Positions 36,266 to 44,254 of a stretch of 64,000 nt of DNA are shown here, one piece after another. Made by a program: the position numbers and the translations under genes. Each line of letters opens with the position of its first letter. The first letter of the stretch is position 1. The notes beneath the pieces are model-generated. The model saw only the letters and a list, made by a program, of their open reading frames with translations, was not told the DNA's origin and ran no database searches. Source of the stretch: Shewanella sp. KX20019 (GTDB lineage: Bacteria; Pseudomonadota; Gammaproteobacteria; Enterobacterales; Shewanellaceae); the NCBI RefSeq assembly GCF_016757755.1, contig NZ_CP068437.1, positions 3,596,001 through 3,660,000 of the forward strand, read 5' to 3'.

Positions 36266-36811
36266 TTGAAATACAGACCCATCTTGATAAGCTTTTTCTT
36301 GTTGCTAACACTGACTTCATGCTTTAACTACAAATCAGTTACACAGCTTGAATCGGATTTTTATAAATATCAATTAGATTTCATTACCTTGTCTGAGGTT
36401 GCTTGTGGCTTAAACATAAAATCACTGCACAGAGTTATTTATGAAACTGGTGATTTGCCCAATTTAGAGACTTTTTGGGGGCGGTTGAAAACAATATTAC
36501 GCAAAGAAAACGACCCCTTCTACCAACTCGTTGACGAAGGAAAACTATCCCCCAATCTCTATAGTAAAATAGCCGTAATGGATGAAGCCATGGACGCTAT
36601 CGGTGTTGACCGCATAGTAATAAGTAATTACAGCCGTTGCAGTTTAAGTGTCGCAGTCGGGGACGATAAAGACCAATATTGGTATCTATTTCAGCCACGT
36701 GAGCACTGGAAGGACATGATTATCGATGATCATAGCATGGCTAACAAGGGTGAAACTTATGCCATCGAGTTAGCTAACCATTGGTATTTTTCACGCGAAG
36801 TCATTCCATAA
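36266..36811 (+). CDS. Small lipoprotein, copy 2; possible immunity protein
   Basis: Second copy of the lipoprotein at 35410, with the same TTG start logic (in-frame ATG at 36245), the same signal and both cysteines. The proteins differ at only about six or seven positions: Q/L, D/E, N/S and D/G single changes, plus RFF versus REV near the C-terminus. Both copies are intact, so both may be made. Orphan or duplicated immunity genes are common in polymorphic toxin loci. It ends 108 bp before proS. Confidence 0.6.
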   Translation: MKYRPILISFFLLLTLTSCFNYKSVTQLESDFYKYQLDFITLSEVACGLNIKSLHRVIYETGDLPNLETFWGRLKTILRKENDPFYQLVDEGKLSPNLYSKIAVMDEAMDAIGVDRIVISNYSRCSLSVAVGDDKDQYWYLFQPREHWKDMIIDDHSMANKGETYAIELANHWYFSREVIP

Positions 36812-36919
36812 CAACCGACAGAAACAAACTAATTAACCAGTTTCATCCAATCGGTAGGTGACATCACTTCAACAAGTGATAAAATAGCGCCCATTCAACT
36901 CAATTTTGGACACTCGGTA

Positions 36920-38632
36920 ATGCGCGTAAGCAAGTACCTGCTATCAACTCAAAAAGAAACACCGGCTAATGCAGAAGTCATTAGTCACCAGTTAATGTTA
37001 CGTGCGGGCATGGTCCGTCGTAATGCATCAGGCTTGTACAGCTGGTTGCCGACAGGTTTACGTGTACTGCGTAAAATTGAAGCTATCGTTCGTAAAGAGA
37101 TGAACAAGGCGGGTTCTGTTGAGATCCTAATGCCGATGGTTCAACCTGCGGATCTTTGGGTTGAGTCAGGTCGCTTAGAAAAGTTTGGTCCTGAGCTACT
37201 GCGCTTTCAAGACCGTCACAACCGTGACTTCGTTTTGGGCCCAACTCACGAAGAAGTGATCACTGACATCGTGCGTAAAGAGGTTAACTCTTATAAGCAA
37301 CTACCACTGAACTTGTTCCAAATTCAGACTAAGTTCCGTGACGAAGTCCGTCCACGCTTTGGTGTGATGCGTTCACGCGAGTTCTTGATGAAAGACGCTT
37401 ACTCTTTCCATTTAGATCAAGAAACCATGGATGAAACCTATGAGTCGATGTTCCAAGCTTATAGCAACATTCTGACTCGCTTAGGCTTATCATTCCGCCC
37501 TGTAATGGCAGACACCGGTGCTATCGGTGGCAGCACATCACATGAATTCCACGTGCTCGCTAACAGTGGTGAAGACTTAATTGCATACTCGACAGAGAGC
37601 GATTACGCCGCAAACATTGAAAAGTGTGAAGCGCCTATGCCAACTGACACTCGTCAAGCAGCAAGCAGCGAAATGACGCTTGTTGATACACCTAATGCTA
37701 AAACAATTGCAGAGCTTGTTGAGCAACATGGTATTGCGATTGAGAAAACAGTTAAAACACTTATCGTTAAGGGCGCAACAGAAGAAGCACCATTAGTGGC
37801 GGTCGTGGTTCGTGGCGATCACGACCTAAACGAAGTCAAAGCTGAGAAAATTGATGCGGTACTGGCACCATTTGAGTTTGCCGATGAAGCTGATATTCGT
37901 AAAGCGATTGGCGCGGGCGCGGGCTCAATTGGTCCTGTCGGTCTTAACATTCCAGTGTTTATTGACCACAGCGTTGCGGTCATGAGCGACTTTGGCGCGG
38001 GTGCTAACCAAGATAACAAACATTACTTTGGTATCAACTGGGAGCGCGACCTGCCGACCGCGCAGGCATTTGATCTTCGTAACATCATTGAAGGTGAGCC
38101 TAGCCCTTGTGGTAAAGGCACTATTGCCCTGCTTCGTGGTATCGAAGTCGGTCATATCTTCCAGTTAGGCAGCAACTACTCTGAAGCGATGCACGCTAAC
38201 GTACTCGACCAAAACGGTAAGTCTAAGACCTTACTGATGGGTTGTTACGGTGTGGGTGTGAGCCGCATGGTTGCCGCAGCCATTGAGCAAAACCACGATG
38301 ACCGCGGTATTATTTGGCCACAAGCCATTGCCCCGTTCACTGTCGGTATTTTGCCAATGAACATGCACAAGTCTCATCGCGTTAAAGATAGCGCTGAAAA
38401 GCTTTATCAAGATCTGACAGACGCAGGTTTCGAAGTCTTGTTTGATGACCGTAAAGAGCGCGCGGGTGTGATGTTTGCAGATATGGAGCTGATCGGCTTG
38501 CCAAATGTGGTTGTTATTGGCGACCGTAACATTGATAACGGCGTATTCGAGTATAAGAATCGTCGTACTGGTGAGAAGCAAGAAGTGCCATTTGAGCAGA
38601 TAGTTGAGTTCTTAAAAGCACAACACGCTTAA
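36920..38632 (+). CDS. proS: Prolyl-tRNA synthetase
   Basis: 570 residues, bacterial-type ProRS charging tRNA-Pro. Class II motifs: motif 2 region '[27 protein letters not shown]', motif 3 '[17 protein letters not shown]'. The INS editing domain is inserted between motifs 2 and 3 (about 225-410), and the anticodon-binding domain forms the C-terminus ('[23 protein letters not shown]'). In E. coli it neighbours trmO and rcsF; here about 12 kb of accessory genes separate them. Confidence 0.97.
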   Translation: MRVSKYLLSTQKETPANAEVISHQLMLRAGMVRRNASGLYSWLPTGLRVLRKIEAIVRKEMNKAGSVEILMPMVQPADLWVESGRLEKFGPELLRFQDRHNRDFVLGPTHEEVITDIVRKEVNSYKQLPLNLFQIQTKFRDEVRPRFGVMRSREFLMKDAYSFHLDQETMDETYESMFQAYSNILTRLGLSFRPVMADTGAIGGSTSHEFHVLANSGEDLIAYSTESDYAANIEKCEAPMPTDTRQAASSEMTLVDTPNAKTIAELVEQHGIAIEKTVKTLIVKGATEEAPLVAVVVRGDHDLNEVKAEKIDAVLAPFEFADEADIRKAIGAGAGSIGPVGLNIPVFIDHSVAVMSDFGAGANQDNKHYFGINWERDLPTAQAFDLRNIIEGEPSPCGKGTIALLRGIEVGHIFQLGSNYSEAMHANVLDQNGKSKTLLMGCYGVGVSRMVAAAIEQNHDDRGIIWPQAIAPFTVGILPMNMHKSHRVKDSAEKLYQDLTDAGFEVLFDDRKERAGVMFADMELIGLPNVVVIGDRNIDNGVFEYKNRRTGEKQEVPFEQIVEFLKAQHA

Positions 38633-38677
38633 ACACTGCGATATAAGCTTTTAAACTAGCTTTAGCTGTGACATTAA

Positions 38678-38706
38678 AACGCCGATGATAATTCATCGGC
38701 GTTTTT
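38678..38706. terminator. Bidirectional rho-independent terminator
   Basis: AACGCCGATGA (38678-38688) pairs with TCATCGGCGTT (38693-38703), 4-nt loop, then more T residues on the plus strand and a TTTT run on the minus strand. Serves proS and the convergent ligase/ABC operon ending at 38729. Confidence 0.9.
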
Positions 38707-38728
38707 GTTTACAGCGTGTATTTAAGCG

Positions 38729-39952
38729 TTAACGTCGGTCTTCAATCACAATACCATCGTCTGGCAAACTACCAAACTCTACCAAACTGACATCGCCAGA
38801 AAGCTGAGTCACCGCTCGAATCGTTTGCTCAATCGCAACGATATCAGTGTCAAGCCGGGCACTATCGTCCACTTCACACCGTAAACACATCTGGTCATTA
38901 TTATTTTCGTGGTTTACCACCAGTCTGACTCGCTTAATTTCACTATGGGCAAGTCTGATCTTCTCAATCTGCTCAGGGTGGATAAACAAGCCTTTCACTT
39001 TCGTGGTTTGGTCGGCGCGCCCAAGCCAGCCTTTAATCCGCATGTTAGTACGGCCGCACTCACTTGGACTGTCTAATTGCGCGCTTAAATCACCCGTCGC
39101 AAAACGGATCAGTGGATAGTTAGGGTTAAAACTGGTGATCACCACCTCCCCCACTTCACCTTGGCTAACAGGCGCTAAACTTCCGGGCCTGACGATCTCC
39201 AAAATAATATCTTCAGCTACGACTAACCCCGCATCCGCAACACTCTCAAAGGCAATCAGGCCGATATCAGCAGTCGCATACGCCTGCTTAACCTCAATAT
39301 CCGCTTCATTAAAGACGGCTTTAAGTGCAGGCGTTAATGCCTCACCGCTGACTAACGCTTTCTTAAAGGACAATTTCTTCTGTTGAAGTTGCGCTTTATC
39401 GAGCAATATTTTTAGAAATGAAGGCGTACCACAGTAACTATTGGGTCTTAGATTACTAATAATATCCAACTGTATGTCTGTCTGCCCAGGGCCTGCGGGG
39501 ATCACGCTACAACCGCAGGCTTTAGCGCCTGAGTCCATAATAAAACCGCCAGGCGTAAGATGGTATGACAAACAATTTTGCACCAGATCGCCAGCCCTAA
39601 AACCCGCCGCAAAAAATGCTTGCCCCATACGCCACCAATCATGCCCATCCGCTTCTGGCTCATAAATGGGGCCAGGAGACTGAAATATTCGGCCGATGCT
39701 GTTCATATTCGGCACCATGTCTGCAAATGGCATACTTGCCGCTTGCAGCTTAATCAGATCCGATTTTCGAGTAATTGGCAGCGTAGCCAGCGCTGCGCGC
39801 GAGTTAACTTGGCTTAGATCTACATCAGCGAACACACGCTGGTAGTAATCAGATGACTGCTCGGCAAAGCTTAAAAAATCGCTCAAGCGAGACATTAACC
39901 TCGCTTCTCGCTGCGCTGATGATTGATGCTCTTGTGCATTAAAAAATGGCAT
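38729..39952 (-). CDS. PaaK-like adenylate-forming enzyme
   Basis: 407 residues of the phenylacetate-CoA ligase (PaaK) branch. Seen are 'RLSDFLSFAEQSSDYYQRVF' and 'LPITRKSDL' at the N-terminus, 'LIRFATGDLSAQ' as the ATP-binding A7-like motif, and a C-terminal lid with 'IKGWLGRADQTTKVKGLFIHPEQIE' like PaaK. The usual P-loop (SSGTTG-x-P) is replaced by 'QSPGPIYEP', so ATP binding may differ or activity may be altered. Last gene of the ABC operon. Substrate is likely an aromatic or other carboxylic acid brought in by the transporter; not provable here. Confidence 0.75.
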   Translation of the reverse strand: MPFFNAQEHQSSAQREARLMSRLSDFLSFAEQSSDYYQRVFADVDLSQVNSRAALATLPITRKSDLIKLQAASMPFADMVPNMNSIGRIFQSPGPIYEPEADGHDWWRMGQAFFAAGFRAGDLVQNCLSYHLTPGGFIMDSGAKACGCSVIPAGPGQTDIQLDIISNLRPNSYCGTPSFLKILLDKAQLQQKKLSFKKALVSGEALTPALKAVFNEADIEVKQAYATADIGLIAFESVADAGLVVAEDIILEIVRPGSLAPVSQGEVGEVVITSFNPNYPLIRFATGDLSAQLDSPSECGRTNMRIKGWLGRADQTTKVKGLFIHPEQIEKIRLAHSEIKRVRLVVNHENNNDQMCLRCEVDDSARLDTDIVAIEQTIRAVTQLSGDVSLVEFGSLPDDGIVIEDRR

Positions 39953-39967
39953 GGGTATGGCTCCTTA

Positions 39968-40786
39968 CTACAACCAACGTTTACGGCGCTTATAAGATTT
40001 AAGATTTTTAAAACTCTTACGTTTTTCGTTGCCGCCACCAAGATAGAACTCCTTCACATCTTCGTTATTCAATAGCTGCTCTTTGCTGCCATCGAGAACG
40101 ATTTTTCCTGACTCCATGATGTAACCGTAATTGGCCGCCTTTAGCGCATAGTTGGCATTTTGCTCCACCAGCAGCATAGTGATCCCTTGATCACGATTAA
40201 TCTTCTCAATAATGCCAAACACCTCTTTAACCAGCAGCGGCGATAACCCCATCGACGGTTCGTCTAAACAGATCATTTTGGGTCGTGCCATTAACGCGCG
40301 CCCAATTGCTAACATCTGCTGCTCACCGCCAGATAGATATCCCGCTAATCCCGTGCGCTCTTTAAGGCGAGGGAAGTAGTTAAACACCATGTCGATATCT
40401 TGATTTACTTGGCCATCGTTTCGGGTATATGCACCAAGTTTAAGATTCTCAATCGTACTCATATCCTCAATGATCCTGCGCCCTTCCATCACTTGGAAAA
40501 GCCCTGAGCGCACCACATCTTCAGCATTTTTTGCATCAATCCGCTCACCCATAAAATGGATATCACCGCGGGACACCTCACCATTTTCGGTCTTTAACAA
40601 GCCAGAAATCGCTTTTAGGGTGGTCGATTTACCCGCGCCGTTAGGTCCTAACAGGGTAACGATTTCTCCCTGAGGCACGTCGATACTTACGCCACGTAGC
40701 ACTTGAATAACATCGTCGTAAACCACTTCTATGTTGTTGATTGATAAAAGAGGACTTTCAGGCTTTAACTGCACAGCTTGTGTCAT
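39968..40786 (-). CDS. livF: Branched-chain-type ABC transporter ATPase (LivF-like)
   Basis: 272 residues from the ATG at 40784-40786, chosen because GGAG lies 5 nt upstream; a frame extension to 40819 has no such site. Walker A 'GPNGAGKST', signature 'LSGGEQQMLAIGRAL', Walker B 'MICLDEPSMGLSP', H-loop replaced by the LivF-type 'LLVEQNANYAL'. The basic C-terminal tail ('KRKSFKNLKSYKRRKR') is unusual for LivF. With LivG it powers the LivHM channel. 15 bp before the PaaK-like gene. Confidence 0.88.
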   Translation of the reverse strand: MTQAVQLKPESPLLSINNIEVVYDDVIQVLRGVSIDVPQGEIVTLLGPNGAGKSTTLKAISGLLKTENGEVSRGDIHFMGERIDAKNAEDVVRSGLFQVMEGRRIIEDMSTIENLKLGAYTRNDGQVNQDIDMVFNYFPRLKERTGLAGYLSGGEQQMLAIGRALMARPKMICLDEPSMGLSPLLVKEVFGIIEKINRDQGITMLLVEQNANYALKAANYGYIMESGKIVLDGSKEQLLNNEDVKEFYLGGGNEKRKSFKNLKSYKRRKRWL

Positions 40787-40867
40787 AACAACTCCAACTT
40801 TCGATGAATAGCCTAGCAAGAGAACCCTCGCTTGCTAGGCAGGTAAACGGGACTAAACCTGCGAGGC

Positions 40868-42154
40868 TTAGTATCCTAACCAGTCAACGCGGCGCTCTAA
40901 CGTTATTTGATTCACTTTCTCGACACGTACATCACCACCATTAAAGTTGCCTTTATAGATGTTCACTTGGTTAATACCGCGATGGTCTTCAGGCGTCCAC
41001 GTTGCCGCTAAGCACACGCCCTCGAGTCCTTTTGGAACCCAGTTCTCACGCGCATACATCCCTTTTTTAACGTTCTCTCCGGTGACACCGCCATTGGCTT
41101 TTGCCCACTCCATCGACTCTTTCATAAAGTAAGTTGAACACACACCACGGATATAGTGATGTAGTCGCTCTTTACCACCTTCGCTGTCGGACATCTTTGA
41201 TATCTCACGAACCAACTTCATCCCTGGTACATCATCTGTCCAAAATGGCGTCATGGTCGGGAAAATATAGTTTTTAACCCCCTCACCCGCCGCTTTAAAG
41301 ACCAGTTTGTCACCGCCCCAGATATTCGACATAAACTGAATATCTGTGCCAACGGTATTACAAGACTTAATCAACGATTGCACTGAACCACCTAGGTTGC
41401 CGATATAGCCGTAGTTTGTTTTTGAGCTTTTAAGGCTTAAACACTGGGCCTTAAAGTCGCCTGGTTTCATTGAAATAACCACTGGCGGCTGAACATCAAA
41501 GCCTAGCTCTGTGGCATATTCGCCGCAGGCCGCTTTCGGTGCGTTAGGAAATGGGTGGTTAGCGCCGATATGAGTAAATTTTGGTTTACCTTGGCCACCT
41601 TTGTTTTTCCAATCATCAGCTGCCCATTGAACCAGTCCACGACAAGCGTCAGAGTAAGATGCACCATAGAAAAAGTTATACGGTGCTGGCTTTTTAGTGT
41701 TGGGGTTCTTGCCTTGTGGATCTGTTAGGTGACCTGAATAGGATGCTGAAAAAATAGGTGTTTTATCTTTAGCCGCAAACGAGATCAGTGCTTCGGTATC
41801 TGCAGTGCCCCAGCCCTGCATCGCCACCATATTTTTACGCGACTGCCACTTTTTATAAGAGGCTATCGCTTGTGGCACCTTGTAACCGTAATCAATGGTT
41901 TCATACTCAAGCTTGGTGCCATCGATACCGCCATGGGCATTAATATAAGCCAGTGAATCACGTACACCATCAGCGTAAGGTTTGCCGACGAACGCTGTAG
42001 GGCCTGACATATCCGCTAAATGACCAACAAAAATAGTCTCCTCCGCCTGAGCTAAACCGCTGCCTGCAGTGGCTAAGCAAGCAAGGCTTGAGCCCAGTGC
42101 CCATTTTAAGTATTTCACTTTGTTTAAACCGCTATTGTCAGTATTATTATTCAT
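40868..42154 (-). CDS. Liv-type periplasmic substrate-binding protein
   Basis: 428 residues with a signal peptide after a short polar start (about 17-38, 'GSGLAQAEE'). Type I periplasmic binding fold: 'IFVGHLADMSGPTAFVGKPYADGVRDSL' at the first lobe, 'YINAHGGIDG', and 'WGTADTEALISFAAKDKTP'. Larger than amino acid LivK (about 370). The companion ligases suggest an organic acid ligand rather than leucine. The ligand cannot be read from sequence. Confidence 0.85.
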   Translation of the reverse strand: MNNNTDNSGLNKVKYLKWALGSSLACLATAGSGLAQAEETIFVGHLADMSGPTAFVGKPYADGVRDSLAYINAHGGIDGTKLEYETIDYGYKVPQAIASYKKWQSRKNMVAMQGWGTADTEALISFAAKDKTPIFSASYSGHLTDPQGKNPNTKKPAPYNFFYGASYSDACRGLVQWAADDWKNKGGQGKPKFTHIGANHPFPNAPKAACGEYATELGFDVQPPVVISMKPGDFKAQCLSLKSSKTNYGYIGNLGGSVQSLIKSCNTVGTDIQFMSNIWGGDKLVFKAAGEGVKNYIFPTMTPFWTDDVPGMKLVREISKMSDSEGGKERLHHYIRGVCSTYFMKESMEWAKANGGVTGENVKKGMYARENWVPKGLEGVCLAATWTPEDHRGINQVNIYKGNFNGGDVRVEKVNQITLERRVDWLGY

Positions 42155-42224
42155 AGTTATGATCCTTCAAATGTTCAGTCAAAGTTGCAAGCTGTATACC
42201 GCACTTGTTACAGCTCGATAAAAA

Positions 42225-43298
42225 TTAGTAAGCAAATGGATAGAATTTCCAGTAGTTCTTAATCTGCGCCCAACGATGAGCAAGTCCTTCTGGTTCGAAA
42301 ATCAAAAACAGGATGATGACCAGCCCAATCGCCATCTCTTTGATATAGGCTAAGCCGTCGGTCACCATGGGGATATCACCCCAGCTTGTGTACTGCATCA
42401 GGCTAACCACGGTTTCCAGCATTTCAGGCAGAAGCACCATAAACACCACTCCCATCAAGGTGCCCTTAATCGAGCCAAGCCCACCAATAATCACCATGGC
42501 GAGAAATTGAATCGACATTAAGATGGTAAAACCCTCTGCTGACACATAGCCCAGGTAGTGCGCATATAACGCGCCACCAATACCGGCGTAAAATGAGGAG
42601 ATCCCAAAGGATAACAGGCGATATTTATTGAGCTTTACGCCCATTATCTCAGCAGAAAGGTAGTGATCACGTACCGCAACAAAGGCGCGCCCATCTCGGC
42701 TACGCATCAAATTGCTGCCCCAGATGTACATAAACACCAAGGCAAAAAGGGCGATGTAGTAAAAGCTCTGATCGGTGTCGAACTCAAATCCAAATAGATT
42801 AATAGGCGCAGCCATCGAACCTGATGACCCACCAGAGAACCAATCAGCTCGAGCAAAAAAGTCCTCAATGATGAACTGAGCCGCCAAGGTCGCTATCGCC
42901 AAATACAACCCCTTAATCCGTGCAGCAGGCATACCAAACATCATGCCTACAGCCATGGTTAGAAAACCGGCTAAGGGGATACAAAGCACCACCGGGATTT
43001 GAAAGCTGGTATTTAACCAAGCGGAAGCAAATGCACCAAAACCAAAAAATGCGCCATGACCCAGTGAAATTTGCCCAGTAAATCCGACCAGTATGTTGAG
43101 CCCTAATGCTGCTATACCGAGGTAAGATATTTGAATGAATAGGGTGAGAAAATAGCCGTCGAGTACTAAAGGTGCTCCGCAAGCAATCGCGATAACAGCA
43201 ATCATCATTAGCCGAATGGTCTTAGTTTCAAATATGGTATTGTCGGCTTTATAGCTGGTGCGGAAATCTCCGCACGGACGCATCGCTAAGCTAGACAT
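42225..43298 (-). CDS. livM: Liv-type ABC permease (LivM-like)
   Basis: 357 residues and 9-10 membrane segments. LivM features: 'GLNILVGFTGQISLGHGAFFGFGAF', 'KGLYLAIATLAAQFI' and 'GLGSIKGTLMGVVFMVLLP'. Pairs with the LivH-like permease in the inner membrane. A hydrophilic N-terminal stretch of about 25 residues precedes the first helix. Confidence 0.9.
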   Translation of the reverse strand: MSSLAMRPCGDFRTSYKADNTIFETKTIRLMMIAVIAIACGAPLVLDGYFLTLFIQISYLGIAALGLNILVGFTGQISLGHGAFFGFGAFASAWLNTSFQIPVVLCIPLAGFLTMAVGMMFGMPAARIKGLYLAIATLAAQFIIEDFFARADWFSGGSSGSMAAPINLFGFEFDTDQSFYYIALFALVFMYIWGSNLMRSRDGRAFVAVRDHYLSAEIMGVKLNKYRLLSFGISSFYAGIGGALYAHYLGYVSAEGFTILMSIQFLAMVIIGGLGSIKGTLMGVVFMVLLPEMLETVVSLMQYTSWGDIPMVTDGLAYIKEMAIGLVIILFLIFEPEGLAHRWAQIKNYWKFYPFAY

Positions 43299-43360
43299 AA
43301 AAACTCCTTAAACAAAAATTGGCGAACGTAATTAACTTATAAATCACTAATAAATCAGAC

Positions 43361-44254
43361 TTAAATTCGCTCGATATCACGGGTACCAAATAGACCGTAA
43401 GGTTTAAACCAAAGGATGATCAGCAGTACATAAAACGGCGCTATGTCATACATATTGCCGATATGCAGATACTGGCTATCGAAGAACTCGGCGACGTTTT
43501 CAAGAACACCTATTACAATGCCCCCGACAATCGCGCCGACAATCGAGTCCAGACCTCCTAAAATAACCGCAGGAAAGACCTTGATGCCTATAGAAGAGAG
43601 GGAATCTGAGACACCATTTACCATGCCGATCACAACTCCTGCGGTTGCAGACACAGTGGCTGCAATTCCCCAACTCATGGCAAAAACTTGTTTAACGGAT
43701 ATGCCTAAGCTTTGCGCCACTTGCTGGTCAAATGCCGTGGCGCGCATTGCCAGACCATGCTTAGAATATTTAAAGAACAAGAAAAAGCTGACCATAATGA
43801 TGAGGGCTATCACGGTACTCATTAGGTAAGCCAACTCGATGTTGAGCCCAAATATAGCGATAGATTGGGTATCGAAAACGCGAGGATAACTCTGCGGCGA
43901 TACACCAAAGATCCACTTCGTCAGAGACTGGAAGAAAATCGACAGACCTATAGTCACCATGATCACCGAGATAATCGGTTCACCAATCATCGGACGCAGC
44001 ACAATCATCTGTAACACGACGCCAAATACCGCCATAAAGCAGAGGGTGAGGAAAAAGCCTAAGAAGAAGGGCAACTCCAAGTACACCAATAATGCCCAGC
44101 ATACCCATGCCCCAATCAACAAGAACTCACCTTGGGCAAAGTTAACAATCTGGGTAGATTTATAGACTAAGACAAAGCACATCCCCACCACACCGTATAA
44201 CAGACCGACAATCAGGCCATTGATGATTAGCTGTAGCAACAGTTCAAAATTCAT
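43361..44254 (-). CDS. livH: Liv-type ABC permease (LivH-like)
   Basis: 297 residues, 8 or so membrane segments. Typical LivH blocks: 'NGLIVGLLYGVVGMCFVLVYK', 'VNFAQGEFLLIGAW', 'MRATAFDQQVAQSLGISV' and 'LGGLDSIVGAIVGGIVIGVLE'. Its ATG overlaps the stop of the acyl-CoA ligase gene by 4 bp, so translation of the ligase and the transporter is coupled. Confidence 0.92.
   Translation of the reverse strand: MNFELLLQLIINGLIVGLLYGVVGMCFVLVYKSTQIVNFAQGEFLLIGAWVCWALLVYLELPFFLGFFLTLCFMAVFGVVLQMIVLRPMIGEPIISVIMVTIGLSIFFQSLTKWIFGVSPQSYPRVFDTQSIAIFGLNIELAYLMSTVIALIIMVSFFLFFKYSKHGLAMRATAFDQQVAQSLGISVKQVFAMSWGIAATVSATAGVVIGMVNGVSDSLSSIGIKVFPAVILGGLDSIVGAIVGGIVIGVLENVAEFFDSQYLHIGNMYDIAPFYVLLIILWFKPYGLFGTRDIERI

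Larger units (their letters stand above)
35136..36833 (+). repeat. 842-bp tandem duplication
   Basis: Bases 35136-35977 are repeated at 35992-36833, 856 bp apart, with a 14-bp spacer and only a handful of substitutions. Each unit holds the last 94 bp of the toxin-like gene, the spacer and a whole lipoprotein gene. One cluster of changes affects the lipoprotein C-terminus (SRFFIP versus SREVIP). The event is recent or kept alike by recombination. Confidence 0.95.
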
